From Dyadobacter sp. CY347 (GTDB taxonomy: Bacteria; Bacteroidota; Bacteroidia; Cytophagales; Spirosomataceae): 64,000 bases of DNA. Shown here piece by piece: positions 36,318 to 45,355 of this stretch; the stretch's first letter is position 1; every line of letters begins with the position of its first letter. The position numbers and the translations under genes were made by a program. The notes below the pieces were generated by a model. That model did not search any database, was not told where the DNA came from, and saw nothing but the letters and a program-made list of their open reading frames with translations. The stretch spans positions 930,001 to 994,000 of the forward strand of contig NZ_JAKFFT010000002.1 in NCBI RefSeq assembly GCF_021502655.1, written 5' to 3'.

Positions 36318-36905
36318 ATGAAAATTTTCGAACATTTTAATCTCACGTCAATGCTCGCCTCTATCGGTTTGACAATTAAAGGAATGGTCACAAATCCCGC
36401 ATTCCTTTTGCTCTCTTCTTCGACTGTGGGATTTATACAGGTCTTCAATTACCGCAAGGATTTGACGATCGATCTGCTAGTTGCTACTGGTATTTGCTTT
36501 ACGACAATGACCTTTCTCGGACTTGTTAAGCATTACAAGTCGGGTGAGGCAAAAGCAGAAATATTTGTAAAAAAGACCATTGAACAGTTTGTAGTAATGG
36601 TCTCCGTGGTGCTGCTGGGATATATCGCCTCGATCATCATCGCCGTGGTATTCAAGATTGTTACGCAGGCCGTCGCCGGTGCCAATCCGGTTCCAGGTAT
36701 GGCATTGTATTTCATATTCGCCGGTTATGGTGTGATGTTCACCTACTATTTCATTAAGAGCTGTGATCTGATAGATCAGATCCTTCCGAAGCTTTTGCCT
36801 AATTGGTTCAGCGCTCCATTTCGGAAATTCCGGAATTCCGGCGATTACAAGGATCTGCTGTCTTTTGTGAAAGAAGAGGAAGAAATTAAAACGCCGGCGC
36901 AATGA
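36318..36905 (+). CDS. Holin-like membrane protein
   Basis: The 195-residue product has about four membrane segments (near residues 24-40, 55-72, 92-118 and 128-148) and a charged cytoplasmic C-terminus (LLSFVKEEEEIKTPAQ). It overlaps the endolysin gene by ATGA (36902-36905). A holin role, forming the inner-membrane lesion at lysis, follows from size, topology and position. Confidence 0.65.
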   Translation: MKIFEHFNLTSMLASIGLTIKGMVTNPAFLLLSSSTVGFIQVFNYRKDLTIDLLVATGICFTTMTFLGLVKHYKSGEAKAEIFVKKTIEQFVVMVSVVLLGYIASIIIAVVFKIVTQAVAGANPVPGMALYFIFAGYGVMFTYYFIKSCDLIDQILPKLLPNWFSAPFRKFRNSGDYKDLLSFVKEEEEIKTPAQ

Positions 36906-37348
36906 AGACACAGTCGCAGCTGATTGCCAGATTCGGAGATCCTTACGAGGACCGGCTTGCTTTCGAAAAGAAGTGGATGGTGTATTGGGATGTGCCAAAG
37001 GAAATTATTGAAAACATTCAGGTAATTCCGAAGAAGATTTACATCAACTATTACGCCATTGTGCCTCTGGAAGATACGCTGAAAGAGCTTATCGCAAATG
37101 GCCTGCACAAAGAAATCAAGACCTGGGACGGATGCTTTAATATTCGGCCAAAGCGCGGAAGCACGGGCATTTCAACTCATGCATGGGGTATATCTGTTGA
37201 TCTCAATGCCAACTGGAATCCATTTCGTGGCAAAGTAACCTGGTCGAAAGAATTCCTAAACGCTTGGAGGCAGAACGGATGGATTTGCGGTGCGGATTGG
37301 TCGGCCAGATCCATCGACGGCATGCACTTCCAGTGGGAAGGCTTCTAA
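36902..37348 (+). CDS. M15 family peptidase endolysin
   Basis: The 148-residue product is a zinc D,D- or L,D-carboxypeptidase-like endolysin. The metal ligands are visible: H93 and D100 in STHAWGISVDLN, and H142 in DGMHFQW at the C-terminus. It has no signal peptide, so it needs the holin for release. It is the last gene before the terminator at 37381-37408. Confidence 0.88.
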   Translation: MKTQSQLIARFGDPYEDRLAFEKKWMVYWDVPKEIIENIQVIPKKIYINYYAIVPLEDTLKELIANGLHKEIKTWDGCFNIRPKRGSTGISTHAWGISVDLNANWNPFRGKVTWSKEFLNAWRQNGWICGADWSARSIDGMHFQWEGF

Positions 37349-37380
37349 AAATCTTTTATAGTGTGTATGAGATTTAAAGG

Positions 37381-37408
37381 GCGATTCTGTTGAGTCGCAC
37401 CTTTTTTT
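37381..37408 (+). terminator. Terminator of the late (lysis) operon
   Basis: GCGATTC (37381-37387) pairs with GAGTCGC (37392-37398) with one G-U pair around a TGTT loop, and a run of seven T's follows. It closes the late transcript 32 bases after the endolysin stop. The rest of the gap up to 37530 shows no clear feature. Confidence 0.75.
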
Positions 37409-37530
37409 GTGTCTTCTAAGTACATAAACAGTGATAGTTTATACCACGATGCAGTCACGTTGAGGACTTACAGTTATTTTGATATTTCCTGCTAAAAGCT
37501 TAGTATTGTGGAATGTAGACCTACTCAACG

Positions 37531-38163
37531 ATGAAAATACTCTTCACTTTTTTATTTCAACTGCTATTATTTTCTTGTTCCCGCAAAGGTGAAGGGGCTC
37601 ATTACGAACCAGATCCGATAGGGACGAGTGCCGAAATACTTTCAAAATATAGTGTTCCAGATAGCAGCAATGACAGCGTAGCGTTTAAGAGGGCAAAAGT
37701 CGCTCTACCAGGAGTAAATTTCGGAATTTCTACCGATGAGTATGGGAATGCCAGTTCATATATTCTCCAAGGCTTAGGTGCAAACACGTATTTCGTAAAA
37801 CCCTTGTTTAACAAGAATGCCCAGCTGTATAAAATTGAAATTTCTGGACTGAGCCAGAAAGCTCACAATTTGGACGACAAGCTTGCAGACGACCATAAAA
37901 ATCTCGTTAGCTTCCTTGAAAGTCAAAACGGTAGACTAATAAAAATTGGATCTTATCCCAAAGAAAGGGACTTAAAGCCCGGAGAAGTAAAGTGGACACA
38001 TTCTTGGGCTAGTCACTCTAAACAAGTGAAAGTTGGAATTGCGGAAGAGTCGTTAGGAGGGACTTTTGAAGTAGTTGCTTGGATTTTTGATCAGTCGATG
38101 ATTGAGCAAGAGCAACTAGCTGATTCCGCCAGCCATAAGCGAAGAAGACGGACGGTTCGCTAA
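37531..38163 (+). CDS. Lipoprotein cargo gene
   Basis: The 210-residue product has a lipoprotein signal (MKILFTFLFQLLLFSCSRKG, lipidated C16). The mature part has no recognised domain; it ends in a basic stretch (SHKRRRRTVR). It follows the late terminator and has its own upstream gap, so it is likely expressed in the lysogen. A role at the outer membrane, such as superinfection exclusion, is possible but not shown by the sequence. Confidence 0.6.
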   Translation: MKILFTFLFQLLLFSCSRKGEGAHYEPDPIGTSAEILSKYSVPDSSNDSVAFKRAKVALPGVNFGISTDEYGNASSYILQGLGANTYFVKPLFNKNAQLYKIEISGLSQKAHNLDDKLADDHKNLVSFLESQNGRLIKIGSYPKERDLKPGEVKWTHSWASHSKQVKVGIAEESLGGTFEVVAWIFDQSMIEQEQLADSASHKRRRRTVR

Positions 38164-38271
38164 TTTGACCTAACAAAGGATAATATGTATTTTCCTATTT
38201 GGACAATCCAGCTCGCCTAAGCTACCAGCAAAAATCGCTATTATTGTATTTCGTAACTCACTGCTTTTAAC

Positions 38272-39384
38272 ATGATTAAAGAAAGATTCGCGTACATCGA
38301 TGCACTACGCGGCTTGGCAATTGCTGGTGTTATAGTCACACACGCTGCAAGCATTACCCATTTAACAGGCATACTTCGACCTTTGACGGAAATGGGTGGG
38401 ATGGGTGTGCAGCTTTTTTTTGTAATCAGTGCTTTTACCATTTTCAACTCTCTTTCAAAGCACGATACGGCTCCTAATGCTGTGCGTGATTTCTTCATTA
38501 AGCGGCTATTTCGTATAGTTCCTGTCTATTGGCTCGGTATCGTTCTGTATACCGCCGTTTATGGCTTACAGTCTCGCGGATGGAAAGAGGGGCCGGAGTT
38601 ATGGCACTACCCATTTCACTTGTTGCTAGTAAATGTTCTTCATCCTCTGACTTCAAGTTCAGTTGTTCCTGGTGGATGGTCGATCAGTTGTGAGGTGCTA
38701 TTCTATGCGATTGTTCCACTTTTGTATTTTCGTCTGAAAAAAACTCAAAATCTAGTAATTCTAATGATAGCTAGTATTGTGATTTACCCAATAGCAAACA
38801 AGTGGCTAAGTATACATTTAGGCCCGGTTATCTTTCCTGGTCTCAATCCGAAAGACTTTTGGTATAGGTGGCTGCCATCTCAATTGGGATGCTTCACTTT
38901 TGGAATCTTACTTTTCAAGTTGATACAAGCCAACAAGCTGAGTAAGTTTTTATTGAATAAGCGTTTAAACCTGTTCGCGCTGGCGTCAATCTTTGTTTCC
39001 ATACTTTTGATGCTCCCCTATAAATTAAAAATCATAGAGCCGCACTATATTTTCTCATTTCTATTTATGTGCATGGCGCTGCTGTTGTCAGCCATCCCCT
39101 GGAAGTTTATGGTAAACAATGTCTTTATATTTTTAGGGAAAATAAGCTATTCGTGCTACTTAATTCACTTTTTGGTGTTGAAGCAAGTTTATGATTTTGC
39201 CAGCGTTTACCTACCTCAGATTGCGCAAGACAACTTGGTTCTTTTTTCATTCGTACTGACAGTAAGCGTAATATTCACGGTACCATTGGCCATGTTGAGC
39301 TATCAATACGTTGAACAACCGGCTGTGAATGCGGGGAAAAACTTCATGAACTACCTGAACGGTACAAATTCCCAATCAGCGTAG
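38272..39384 (+). CDS. Acyltransferase 3 (OafA/YrhL-like)
   Basis: The 370-residue integral membrane protein starts with the family signature RFAYIDALRGLAIAGVIVTHA and has about ten membrane segments. GGWSISCEVLFYAIVPLLYF and KISYSCYLIHFLVLKQVYDF are further conserved stretches. These enzymes O-acetylate surface polysaccharides such as O-antigen. Carried by a prophage, this is a classic serotype-conversion gene that can block adsorption of related phages. This links functionally with the SGNH (deacylase-like) fibre of the same phage. Confidence 0.88.
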   Translation: MIKERFAYIDALRGLAIAGVIVTHAASITHLTGILRPLTEMGGMGVQLFFVISAFTIFNSLSKHDTAPNAVRDFFIKRLFRIVPVYWLGIVLYTAVYGLQSRGWKEGPELWHYPFHLLLVNVLHPLTSSSVVPGGWSISCEVLFYAIVPLLYFRLKKTQNLVILMIASIVIYPIANKWLSIHLGPVIFPGLNPKDFWYRWLPSQLGCFTFGILLFKLIQANKLSKFLLNKRLNLFALASIFVSILLMLPYKLKIIEPHYIFSFLFMCMALLLSAIPWKFMVNNVFIFLGKISYSCYLIHFLVLKQVYDFASVYLPQIAQDNLVLFSFVLTVSVIFTVPLAMLSYQYVEQPAVNAGKNFMNYLNGTNSQSA

Positions 39385-39537
39385 GCGTTTGCCAGACGGC
39401 CATCTATAAAATTTGAGAGCTTCTTGCGTTACAAGCCAATTAAGGCCGATTTGAACCATCGGCCGTAATTGGCTATTGACTTGTATTGGATAATATGATA
39501 CTATTGATGTCATTTTATTGATATCATCAACAACATA

Positions 39538-40011
39538 ATGGAATTCGTAGCAGTAAACGACGTGATTTATCTGGAGAAGGGCATGACTGTACAGTATCCA
39601 AATTTACCAGTTTGGTTCTTTAAAGATCATCATCCTTACAGCCAGGAAACTGCTGATTCACATTGTACTGTCGGAGAGGTTCGCAGGCGCCGCTCGGGAA
39701 TTGATCCTCTACGAAACGAAGCCAAAAAACTGATTGGCTTCGTTTTCGAATATTTGAAGGTTCCCTACGATTCGGGTGTATTAGGCAAATATGTGGCTCA
39801 TGTCATCAAAGAGCCCAGAGAGCAAGAATTTATTATTCCTGCCGGAGAATATATCGTCACTGACATCAAGTTCAAGGATTTACAGCGCAAGGTGTTTTGC
39901 CAGACTTTTGATCCAGATTTGAAAAAGCCGGTTTTGAAAGTGTATTTCTATCAGAACTCAAACAATTATGCAACCAACAACAGGGTGAAGGTGGTGCACA
40001 GGATTCTATGA
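39538..40011 (+). CDS. Unrecognised cytoplasmic protein
   Basis: The 157-residue product has no signal peptide or membrane segment. Segments such as EPREQEFIIPAGEYIVTDIK and LKKPVLKVYFYQNSNNY suggest a beta fold. The upstream gap holds an imperfect inverted repeat around 39503-39532 (TTGATGT...ATCATCAA) that could be an operator. The gene is convergent with the leftward early operon and overlaps its last gene by 6 bases. Confidence 0.5.
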   Translation: MEFVAVNDVIYLEKGMTVQYPNLPVWFFKDHHPYSQETADSHCTVGEVRRRRSGIDPLRNEAKKLIGFVFEYLKVPYDSGVLGKYVAHVIKEPREQEFIIPAGEYIVTDIKFKDLQRKVFCQTFDPDLKKPVLKVYFYQNSNNYATNNRVKVVHRIL

Positions 40012-40362
40012 AATCAACTTGATGTCAGTGAGCAAATGGAAAGTATGCACTTGCAAGGCTTCATTGATTTGGTTTGTGATACTTTCCCAATCGACAGACT
40101 CTTTAACCGTTTCTCTAACATCGGAGGTGTCAACGTGGAAATCCAAGCTATCATACGCCTCATCAATCGCCTTATCGATAAGCGAATCTCTGTCAATACA
40201 TGGGCAAACCGTCTCTTTACTGAACAATCGATAATCTCCTGATTCAATCTCATTTTGATCTAAATCGGTGATGTATTGCAACGCTTGAAATTCATGGCCA
40301 TTGGTGCCGCAAAATTCGAAGCCTTCTTCAATTGCTTGCTTTGCTGTCATTCTACTTTCCAT
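40006..40362 (-). CDS. Unrecognised early protein, last gene of the left operon
   Basis: The start at 40362 (MESRMTAKQAIEEGFEFCG) gives 118 residues and avoids overlap with the upstream gene. The product is acidic and helical (DKAIDEAYDSLDFHVDTSDV). It contains a short Cys/Thr-rich middle (FSKETVCPCIDRD). No family was recognised. Confidence 0.5.
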   Translation of the reverse strand: MESRMTAKQAIEEGFEFCGTNGHEFQALQYITDLDQNEIESGDYRLFSKETVCPCIDRDSLIDKAIDEAYDSLDFHVDTSDVRETVKESVDWESITNQINEALQVHTFHLLTDIKLIS

Positions 40363-40388
40363 GATATATCTAATTGTATTGGTTGATG

Positions 40389-40889
40389 TTAGTAACTGAT
40401 GTTTTTGTTCCAACAAATGATTTGCCCGGCAAATGGCTTATCGAACCATTCAAGCAGATCCTTACGAGATAGTCCATCGTTTTGAGCAACTTCATCGAGA
40501 ATGTCTTCGCCTTCCCTGTTGCAGTAAACCCAAAAGCACCCATCTTCATCCACTTCAACATTCCAAACCTTTTCAATCTTGATATCGGGGGCAATGGTGA
40601 TCATTGGTGAGTTGTAAGGTTTTCCAGACCATACGCGCGGGGAAAACACCTCGCCAGCTTCCCAGCGATGGCCAGCACGGATTGTATGGTGTTTAGGTAA
40701 CATCTTTGAAAAGCGCTCCACCTGGATCGGGTCCCAAGGGAAGGTTTTGAAATAGGCTTCTGCGTACGGCACGAGCTGTATTTGGTCAACAGGAATGGAT
40801 TTCCATATCTTATGCACAAAGTCAGTGGGTTGACCTGCTTTTGGATGGTATGCCGGGAATGTCCGGCTGAATGTGATAATCTTTGCCAT
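40389..40889 (-). CDS. Phage protein with ASCH/PUA-like features
   Basis: The 166-residue product contains KHHTIRAGHRWEAGEVFSPR, followed by WSGKPYNSPMITIAPDIKI. The pattern of a TIRxGxRW motif followed by a strand with Pro and Tyr occurs in PUA-like (ASCH-type) proteins common in Bacteroidota phage early operons. Such folds usually bind nucleic acid. Family assignment is tentative. Confidence 0.5.
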   Translation of the reverse strand: MAKIITFSRTFPAYHPKAGQPTDFVHKIWKSIPVDQIQLVPYAEAYFKTFPWDPIQVERFSKMLPKHHTIRAGHRWEAGEVFSPRVWSGKPYNSPMITIAPDIKIEKVWNVEVDEDGCFWVYCNREGEDILDEVAQNDGLSRKDLLEWFDKPFAGQIICWNKNISY

Positions 40890-40893
40890 AATC

Positions 40894-41295
40894 TCAGTTT
40901 ACAAGTTGAAAAACAGGACTTCCATCTCTTATTTCGTCAAAGAAGATATGTGGATTCTCTTCGTAAGCGCTCAGCAGGTGATCAGCCATTGGTTTCATTT
41001 GCGGATCGGTAACTGACCTAAGCATTTCCTTTTTCGCTTCAAACCACTCTTTTTTATCTTCATCCGTAGCATCTCGCCAGATAAGGTCGCCGGTCTTTGG
41101 TTTGTAATTGGGATCATAAACATCCGCTCGCCAATTAACGTGTTGAAGTTCTACTCCAAATTCTTTGCTTTGAAATACGAACGGAGTGACGCCATCCCTG
41201 CTATTGTAAATCACAACACTGATTTTCTTTCTTATGCCAATGCTTTCGTAAGTCATGTGGCAAAATGCTTCTGCGTGATTGGGTTTTCCTTTCAT
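40894..41295 (-). CDS. Unrecognised early protein
   Basis: The 133-residue product overlaps the upstream DUF4406 gene by 4 bases (ATGA). It is charged, with AFCHMTYESIGIRKKISVVI and a C-terminal helical part (KKEWFEAKKEMLRSVTD). No family was recognised. Confidence 0.5.
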   Translation of the reverse strand: MKGKPNHAEAFCHMTYESIGIRKKISVVIYNSRDGVTPFVFQSKEFGVELQHVNWRADVYDPNYKPKTGDLIWRDATDEDKKEWFEAKKEMLRSVTDPQMKPMADHLLSAYEENPHIFFDEIRDGSPVFQLVN

Positions 41296-41597
41296 ATGAT
41301 TTTCTCTTTAAAAGTTAATACTTGCATTCCCATCTGCTCGGCGACGGCCTTCTCTATCTTGGCGCCTTTGCTGGTCCTCCAACAGGAAAGCATCAGGATC
41401 GCTTCACAATCGAGCAGCATTTCGATATCCTTTACCATGTGCTCCTTCCAGGAAGCGGTTTCAGGTAATCCGTTTTTCATTGGATTGACAGTCTCCCAGC
41501 CTGAACACATTAGGATCTTTTCGGCTTCCGCGAATTTTTCACGCGCCTGCTCAATCGGTACGCCTGTGATCTTGCCGGATATGTAGATCTTTTTCAT
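41292..41597 (-). CDS. DUF4406 family protein
   Basis: The 101-residue product starts KKIYISGKITGVP and has WETVNPMKNG and ILMLSCWRTSKGAKIEKAVA, diagnostic of DUF4406, a nucleoside deoxyribosyltransferase-like Rossmann fold. The conserved S, N and E positions of that fold are present, so a role in nucleotide or nucleotide-derived-signal metabolism is plausible. It is coupled by overlapping stops and starts to both neighbours. Confidence 0.75.
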   Translation of the reverse strand: MKKIYISGKITGVPIEQAREKFAEAEKILMCSGWETVNPMKNGLPETASWKEHMVKDIEMLLDCEAILMLSCWRTSKGAKIEKAVAEQMGMQVLTFKEKII

Positions 41598-42097
41598 CTG
41601 GGTATTTCTATGATGGTTTCGCTTTCGATTGACCCGTGCAGATTATGAAGCGGACAAACTAGCACGCCGTTTTGTTCAACCATCAGCGTTCCCAGGTGCG
41701 GACACTTTCGCCCTTTGCAGGATTTGCCGATCATGCTGTCGTGCCATGTCCAGTATTTGACGGCATCAGCTGGCGGCTTGACTCCTGTTGTCAACCTTTT
41801 GCACTTCATACGCCTGACCACAACCTCAATGAATTCGGTTTCGAAGTATTTTCCCACGATAACGATTCCGTTGGTTTTGCCGTTTTCATCCACTGTGTAT
41901 TTGTATCCAGATCCCAGATCTGCAAACCGGCCGTCAATGTGATAGTGTTCATCCTCGACCGAAAATTGAGGATCTTTGTGCTTTTCTCCGATGATGGGAA
42001 TGTATAATACTTCGCTCCAATCCATTCTGAGTTTTGCGCAGCGGACATTATAATATTTCCCCAGAATGAGCTGATCTGTTTCGTTGAACGGTGTCAT
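41594..42097 (-). CDS. Unrecognised early protein with paired Cys/His motifs
   Basis: The 167-residue product has a C-terminal part with CKGRKCPHLGTLMV and GVLVCPLHNLHG, which could coordinate a metal in Rieske- or zinc-like fashion (CPH ... CPLH). The N-terminal part is beta-rich. No family was confirmed. Confidence 0.5.
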   Translation of the reverse strand: MTPFNETDQLILGKYYNVRCAKLRMDWSEVLYIPIIGEKHKDPQFSVEDEHYHIDGRFADLGSGYKYTVDENGKTNGIVIVGKYFETEFIEVVVRRMKCKRLTTGVKPPADAVKYWTWHDSMIGKSCKGRKCPHLGTLMVEQNGVLVCPLHNLHGSIESETIIEIPR

Positions 42098-42100
42098 GGT

Positions 42101-42328
42101 TTAATTCAGAAAAAGTACGATGGGTGTAACTGGATTGAAAAGGCTTCCGTGCTTATCCACCACGGGTGTGAGAGTTAGCCAGGTATGCTGCACGATCTTC
42201 GGATGCTTGGCTTTGAGACTATACCATTGCAGGGTATTCTCGAACATGTATTTGTAAAAGCATGTGTCGTGCGAAATAGGGCTCCACTTTATAGGATGGA
42301 TCCTTCCTTGACTTTCTTGGTTTTTCAT
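42101..42328 (-). CDS. Small early protein
   Basis: The 75-residue product includes [20 protein letters not shown] and [17 protein letters not shown]. It starts 57 bases after the DUF4494-like gene and lies 3 bases before the next. No family was recognised. Confidence 0.45.
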   Translation of the reverse strand: MKNQESQGRIHPIKWSPISHDTCFYKYMFENTLQWYSLKAKHPKIVQHTWLTLTPVVDKHGSLFNPVTPIVLFLN

Positions 42329-42385
42329 GGTGTTGACGAATAGGAGTAAATGGGGGTGGTTAGCCCCCTTGGTGATTGTTAGTGA

Positions 42386-42922
42386 TTAGTGATCTTCTTC
42401 CTGCTCTTGGAGATATTCTTCTTCGGTGATTCCACGCTCGGCGAGCACTTCTGACAATGGCCGTAGGTTGGCCGGGATTTCCTGCTCAGCGTCTTCATCA
42501 CTGGTATGCGGGAAAACGTCGAGGATGAGCGTGAGCACCATGTCCGTCATTTCGTACGGAATCAGGAAGCCTTTCATTTGTTCGTTGACACGGTCAATGG
42601 CCTGCTGAATTCCATCTGCATTGACCAGCATGTAATTGACAATCTTCTTTTCCTTGCCGCTTTTATCGTCAACGGAGAAGTAAATGACCTTCGCTTTGAA
42701 CCACTGTTCGCCTTCTTCGTAAGTGAACAGATCTGCCAGGCGCATGCGGGTGATGCTGTCAACTGAGAAATCACTTGCGCCGGTTACGATCAGCTTGTAA
42801 CATTTCGCTTCCGCTTCGGTAAAAGAGACCGAATCGATTAGGTACACTTCATTGATTGTTTGCAATGAACCCGCTTCGTCTTGTTTTTGATAGCGGATTT
42901 TGCAGAGATACCAGGATGCCAT
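42386..42922 (-). CDS. DUF4494-like protein
   Basis: The 178-residue product opens with MASWYLCKIRYQKQDEAGSL and contains VNEVYLIDS-like and TEAEAKCYKLI segments typical of DUF4494 proteins of Bacteroidota phages. Its C-terminus is very acidic (EEYLQEQEEDH). The biochemical function of the family is unknown. Confidence 0.65.
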   Translation of the reverse strand: MASWYLCKIRYQKQDEAGSLQTINEVYLIDSVSFTEAEAKCYKLIVTGASDFSVDSITRMRLADLFTYEEGEQWFKAKVIYFSVDDKSGKEKKIVNYMLVNADGIQQAIDRVNEQMKGFLIPYEMTDMVLTLILDVFPHTSDEDAEQEIPANLRPLSEVLAERGITEEEYLQEQEEDH

Positions 42923-42932
42923 AGTTTATGAA

Positions 42933-43058
42933 TTAAAGTTTGAAATTGAATGCTTTGAGCGTGGAATAGCCGAGCAGGAAGAACGGAAATACGGCGATCG
43001 TCAGCACGAGCGCGGCCAACAGAATCAAGGCGAATAGGATTTTCAGTGTGATGGCCAT
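42933..43058 (-). CDS. 41-residue membrane protein
   Basis: This small gene encodes MAITLKILFALILLAALVLT and then a second hydrophobic stretch ending in STLKAFNFKL. It is almost entirely hydrophobic, so a small inner-membrane protein. It lies between the Cys-rich gene and the DUF4494-like gene and is preceded by the 13-bp leader repeat at 43066-43078. Confidence 0.5.
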   Translation of the reverse strand: MAITLKILFALILLAALVLTIAVFPFFLLGYSTLKAFNFKL

Positions 43059-43065
43059 ATGGGCT

Positions 43066-43078
43066 CGACTCTGTTAAG
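43066..43078 (-). repeat. 13-bp leader repeat, copy 1
   Basis: The sequence cgactctgttaag is identical at 43285-43297. Each copy lies just upstream of a small minus-strand gene start (43058 and 43280), so it may be a duplicated ribosome-binding leader. Confidence 0.5.
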
Positions 43079-43079
43079 A

Positions 43080-43280
43080 TTACAATTCGGTGTTTTCTTC
43101 AAAATACCCGGTTAAACAAGCATCACGGCATTTTTCACAACAGTTACACCGAGGAATACCCTTGACATCAAGGATAATATTTAGCTCACTACCCGTCTCA
43201 TTGGCCATGCATCCAGTACAAGGATCGTATTCACTTTCGGTGAGCTCACCGCAATTTTCACAGCAGTTTTCGTTGCTCAT
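43080..43280 (-). CDS. Small cysteine-rich protein
   Basis: The 66-residue product has a dozen cysteines in CCENC, CTGC, CNCCEKC and DAC clusters, enough for two or three zinc sites, between short acidic stretches. Proteins like this occur in phage early operons as transcription or protein-interaction modules. No family was recognised. Confidence 0.6.
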   Translation of the reverse strand: MSNENCCENCGELTESEYDPCTGCMANETGSELNIILDVKGIPRCNCCEKCRDACLTGYFEENTEL

Positions 43281-43284
43281 GGTT

Positions 43285-43297
43285 CGACTCTGTTAAG
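43285..43297 (-). repeat. 13-bp leader repeat, copy 2
   Basis: This is the second copy of cgactctgttaag, 5 bases upstream of the ATG at 43280. See the copy at 43066-43078. Confidence 0.5.
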
Positions 43298-43388
43298 GTT
43301 TTGAACAGGATTGAAGTAACCCGCAAGGCGGGGCTCGAATTGGTATGTCGGGCGGCACGTTGCTAAACCCTTATTCTAAATCTGATCT

Positions 43389-44159
43389 TTAATTTCTATG
43401 GTAGTGCTCGTCAACGATTTGCGTAACGAGTGCGTAAGTGTCGGTCGGGAAATCTTTTGACAACATCCAATTGAGGAAATCAATGTGGTTCTTTGCCGGG
43501 TTGCCGCGGTGCTTTCCAAAATTCAGAATCAGATCGCCTTTATCATCGTAGACAAACTTTCCAGACAGGTCCGCGACCTTGTTTCCGTAATTGGTGTACA
43601 GGGCGAGTTCTTCAATGGTCTGGGGAAATCCTTCAAGATTCTCATATCGGGCGAGCTGAGCGAGCAGAACGTCAAGCGTAGCTTCTATATCCGCTTGTGC
43701 GCTGTGAGCGTCTTCCAGATCTTTTCCCAGGTAAAATTTCACCGCAGCGGAAAGCGTCCGAGGTTCCTGAATCTTAAAGAGGTTTCCCGCATCTATCATC
43801 AGGAAATTATTGTGATCCCAGAAATGGCCGGCTCTGTTGAATTCATTGAACAAAAGCGGCACATCAAAAGCATTGCTATTAAAACCGGCAATGTCGCAAC
43901 CTTCCAGAAGTTCTAGCAGTCCTTTTGAGAGCTGCTTAAATGTCGGCTCGTTGGCAACATCTGCATCACTGATACCATGCACGGCCGTTGCTCCTGCTGG
44001 TATGGGAATCGTCGGGTTTACCTTCCGGCAAAGCGTTTTGTACTGACCTGATGGCATGTATTTGCAAACAGCTATTTCAACGATCCGGTCGTTTTCCCGG
44101 TCAACGCCGGTGGTTTCCAAGTCAATGAAAGCGATTGGTCTGGTAAGTTGAATTTTCAT
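43389..44159 (-). CDS. DnaQ-like 3'-5' exonuclease
   Basis: The start at 44159 (MKIQLTRPIAFIDLETTG) gives 256 residues; a longer in-frame start at 44201 overlaps the upstream gene. The DEDDh motifs are present: D13 and E15 in IDLETTGVD, GFNSNAFDVPLL (Exo II) and AHSAQADIEATLD (Exo III). A C-terminal segment (LNFGKHRGNPAKNHIDFLNW) is the small domain found in phage and DNA polymerase III epsilon-like exonucleases. It probably works with the adjacent RecE-like nuclease in recombination or DNA degradation. Confidence 0.85.
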   Translation of the reverse strand: MKIQLTRPIAFIDLETTGVDRENDRIVEIAVCKYMPSGQYKTLCRKVNPTIPIPAGATAVHGISDADVANEPTFKQLSKGLLELLEGCDIAGFNSNAFDVPLLFNEFNRAGHFWDHNNFLMIDAGNLFKIQEPRTLSAAVKFYLGKDLEDAHSAQADIEATLDVLLAQLARYENLEGFPQTIEELALYTNYGNKVADLSGKFVYDDKGDLILNFGKHRGNPAKNHIDFLNWMLSKDFPTDTYALVTQIVDEHYHRN

Positions 44160-44161
44160 TC

Positions 44162-45310
44162 TTATTCGATGATTTGCGGTATAACTTCTCGGCGGCTCCA
44201 CTCAGGAAGCATCATGTTGATAATCCCGTGGTTGTCTTCTTCTGCGTAGGAGTCGAAGCCTGGCCAGTTGTTACGGAGCATGGCTTCTTTCACATTTCGG
44301 AGCGCGGTGCGGAACCTGTATTTCCCGTTGGCGATATCTTCCGGGCTGTAATAAAAAACAACTGGAAGGTATGGCAAAACGGTTTGCAGCATGATGCAGA
44401 ATACACCTTTCACTTTGCGGCCGGTGATCTTCTCATAGCCTTCGGCATACATCCCCTCTGAGAGGTAGTACATGTATTTTGCGGCGTCGTACTGCATTTT
44501 GCCGATATTGTCGGCGTGCGTGGTTTTGAATGAAATGATCGCGTTGCAGCCGATATTCTCTTCGATCTGGAAAGCATCCGGACGGATTTTGCAAGGCAGC
44601 TCGGTTTCTTCGTCAGTCCAGTACATGGAAACTTCCGGCACGGATCCTTTCAGCAGCTCAGGGATAATGCCGCCGCCATAATTATAATAGTGCCTTTTGA
44701 TCAGCTGAATGATCTGGTAGCTTTTCGGGTCAATGGCGATCTTTCCGCATCGCTTTTTAAGCTCAGCCAGGTACATGCGAGATCCGTCCATCTTGTCAAT
44801 GCTCAGGCCATTGCCTAGAACTTCAATGTACGCATCACCGGGAATGTCCGGATTGATCTTTTCAGCTTCCTTTTCCCAAAATTCAATGAGCTTGGCAATT
44901 CCTTCTTTGCTTGACTGATTGCCGCCTGCCGGTTCCAATGCCAGTAAATCAAACTTTTCAGGTTCAAGAAATGCGGTATGGCAGAAGGTGCCCAGCTCGA
45001 AGTGCGTCTTATCCGGTTTGATCTGGCTTTCCTCTGTGCAAACGCGATAATGCAACGGCGATTTTAGCGCTTCTTTCAGGGTTCCGGACGAGCAAGCCTT
45101 TGTTCTGAGGTAGATGTCCATGTCTTCTTCAAGTACGCGCCCTGATCTGCTCATTTGAGCGAGTAGTGTCCGAACGTCAATAATATCCTTACGCTTTTTG
45201 ATGAAGCTGATCACTTCTTCGATGGGTGTGAATTCTTCCACATCGTAAAAGGTCGGATTCAATTCCGGTCCTTCGTCAGCGTCAGCCAGTAAACTAAAAT
45301 CCAAATTCAT
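44162..45310 (-). CDS. RecE/PDDEXK-type phage exonuclease
   Basis: The 382-residue product belongs to the RecE-like PD-(D/E)XK group (DUF3799). Conserved elements include ACSSGTLKEALKSPLHYR, the ELGTFCHTAFLEPEKF helix and the active site E226, RPD (D245) and ISFKTT (K262). It should resect DNA ends 5' to 3' for phage recombination. It starts about 45 bp after the next upstream gene and ends 2 bases before the exonuclease gene start. Confidence 0.8.
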   Translation of the reverse strand: MNLDFSLLADADEGPELNPTFYDVEEFTPIEEVISFIKKRKDIIDVRTLLAQMSRSGRVLEEDMDIYLRTKACSSGTLKEALKSPLHYRVCTEESQIKPDKTHFELGTFCHTAFLEPEKFDLLALEPAGGNQSSKEGIAKLIEFWEKEAEKINPDIPGDAYIEVLGNGLSIDKMDGSRMYLAELKKRCGKIAIDPKSYQIIQLIKRHYYNYGGGIIPELLKGSVPEVSMYWTDEETELPCKIRPDAFQIEENIGCNAIISFKTTHADNIGKMQYDAAKYMYYLSEGMYAEGYEKITGRKVKGVFCIMLQTVLPYLPVVFYYSPEDIANGKYRFRTALRNVKEAMLRNNWPGFDSYAEEDNHGIINMMLPEWSRREVIPQIIE

Positions 45311-45355
45311 AGAATTTCAGGTTATGGCAGGGCTTTTTACACCCTGCCAAGTGAA

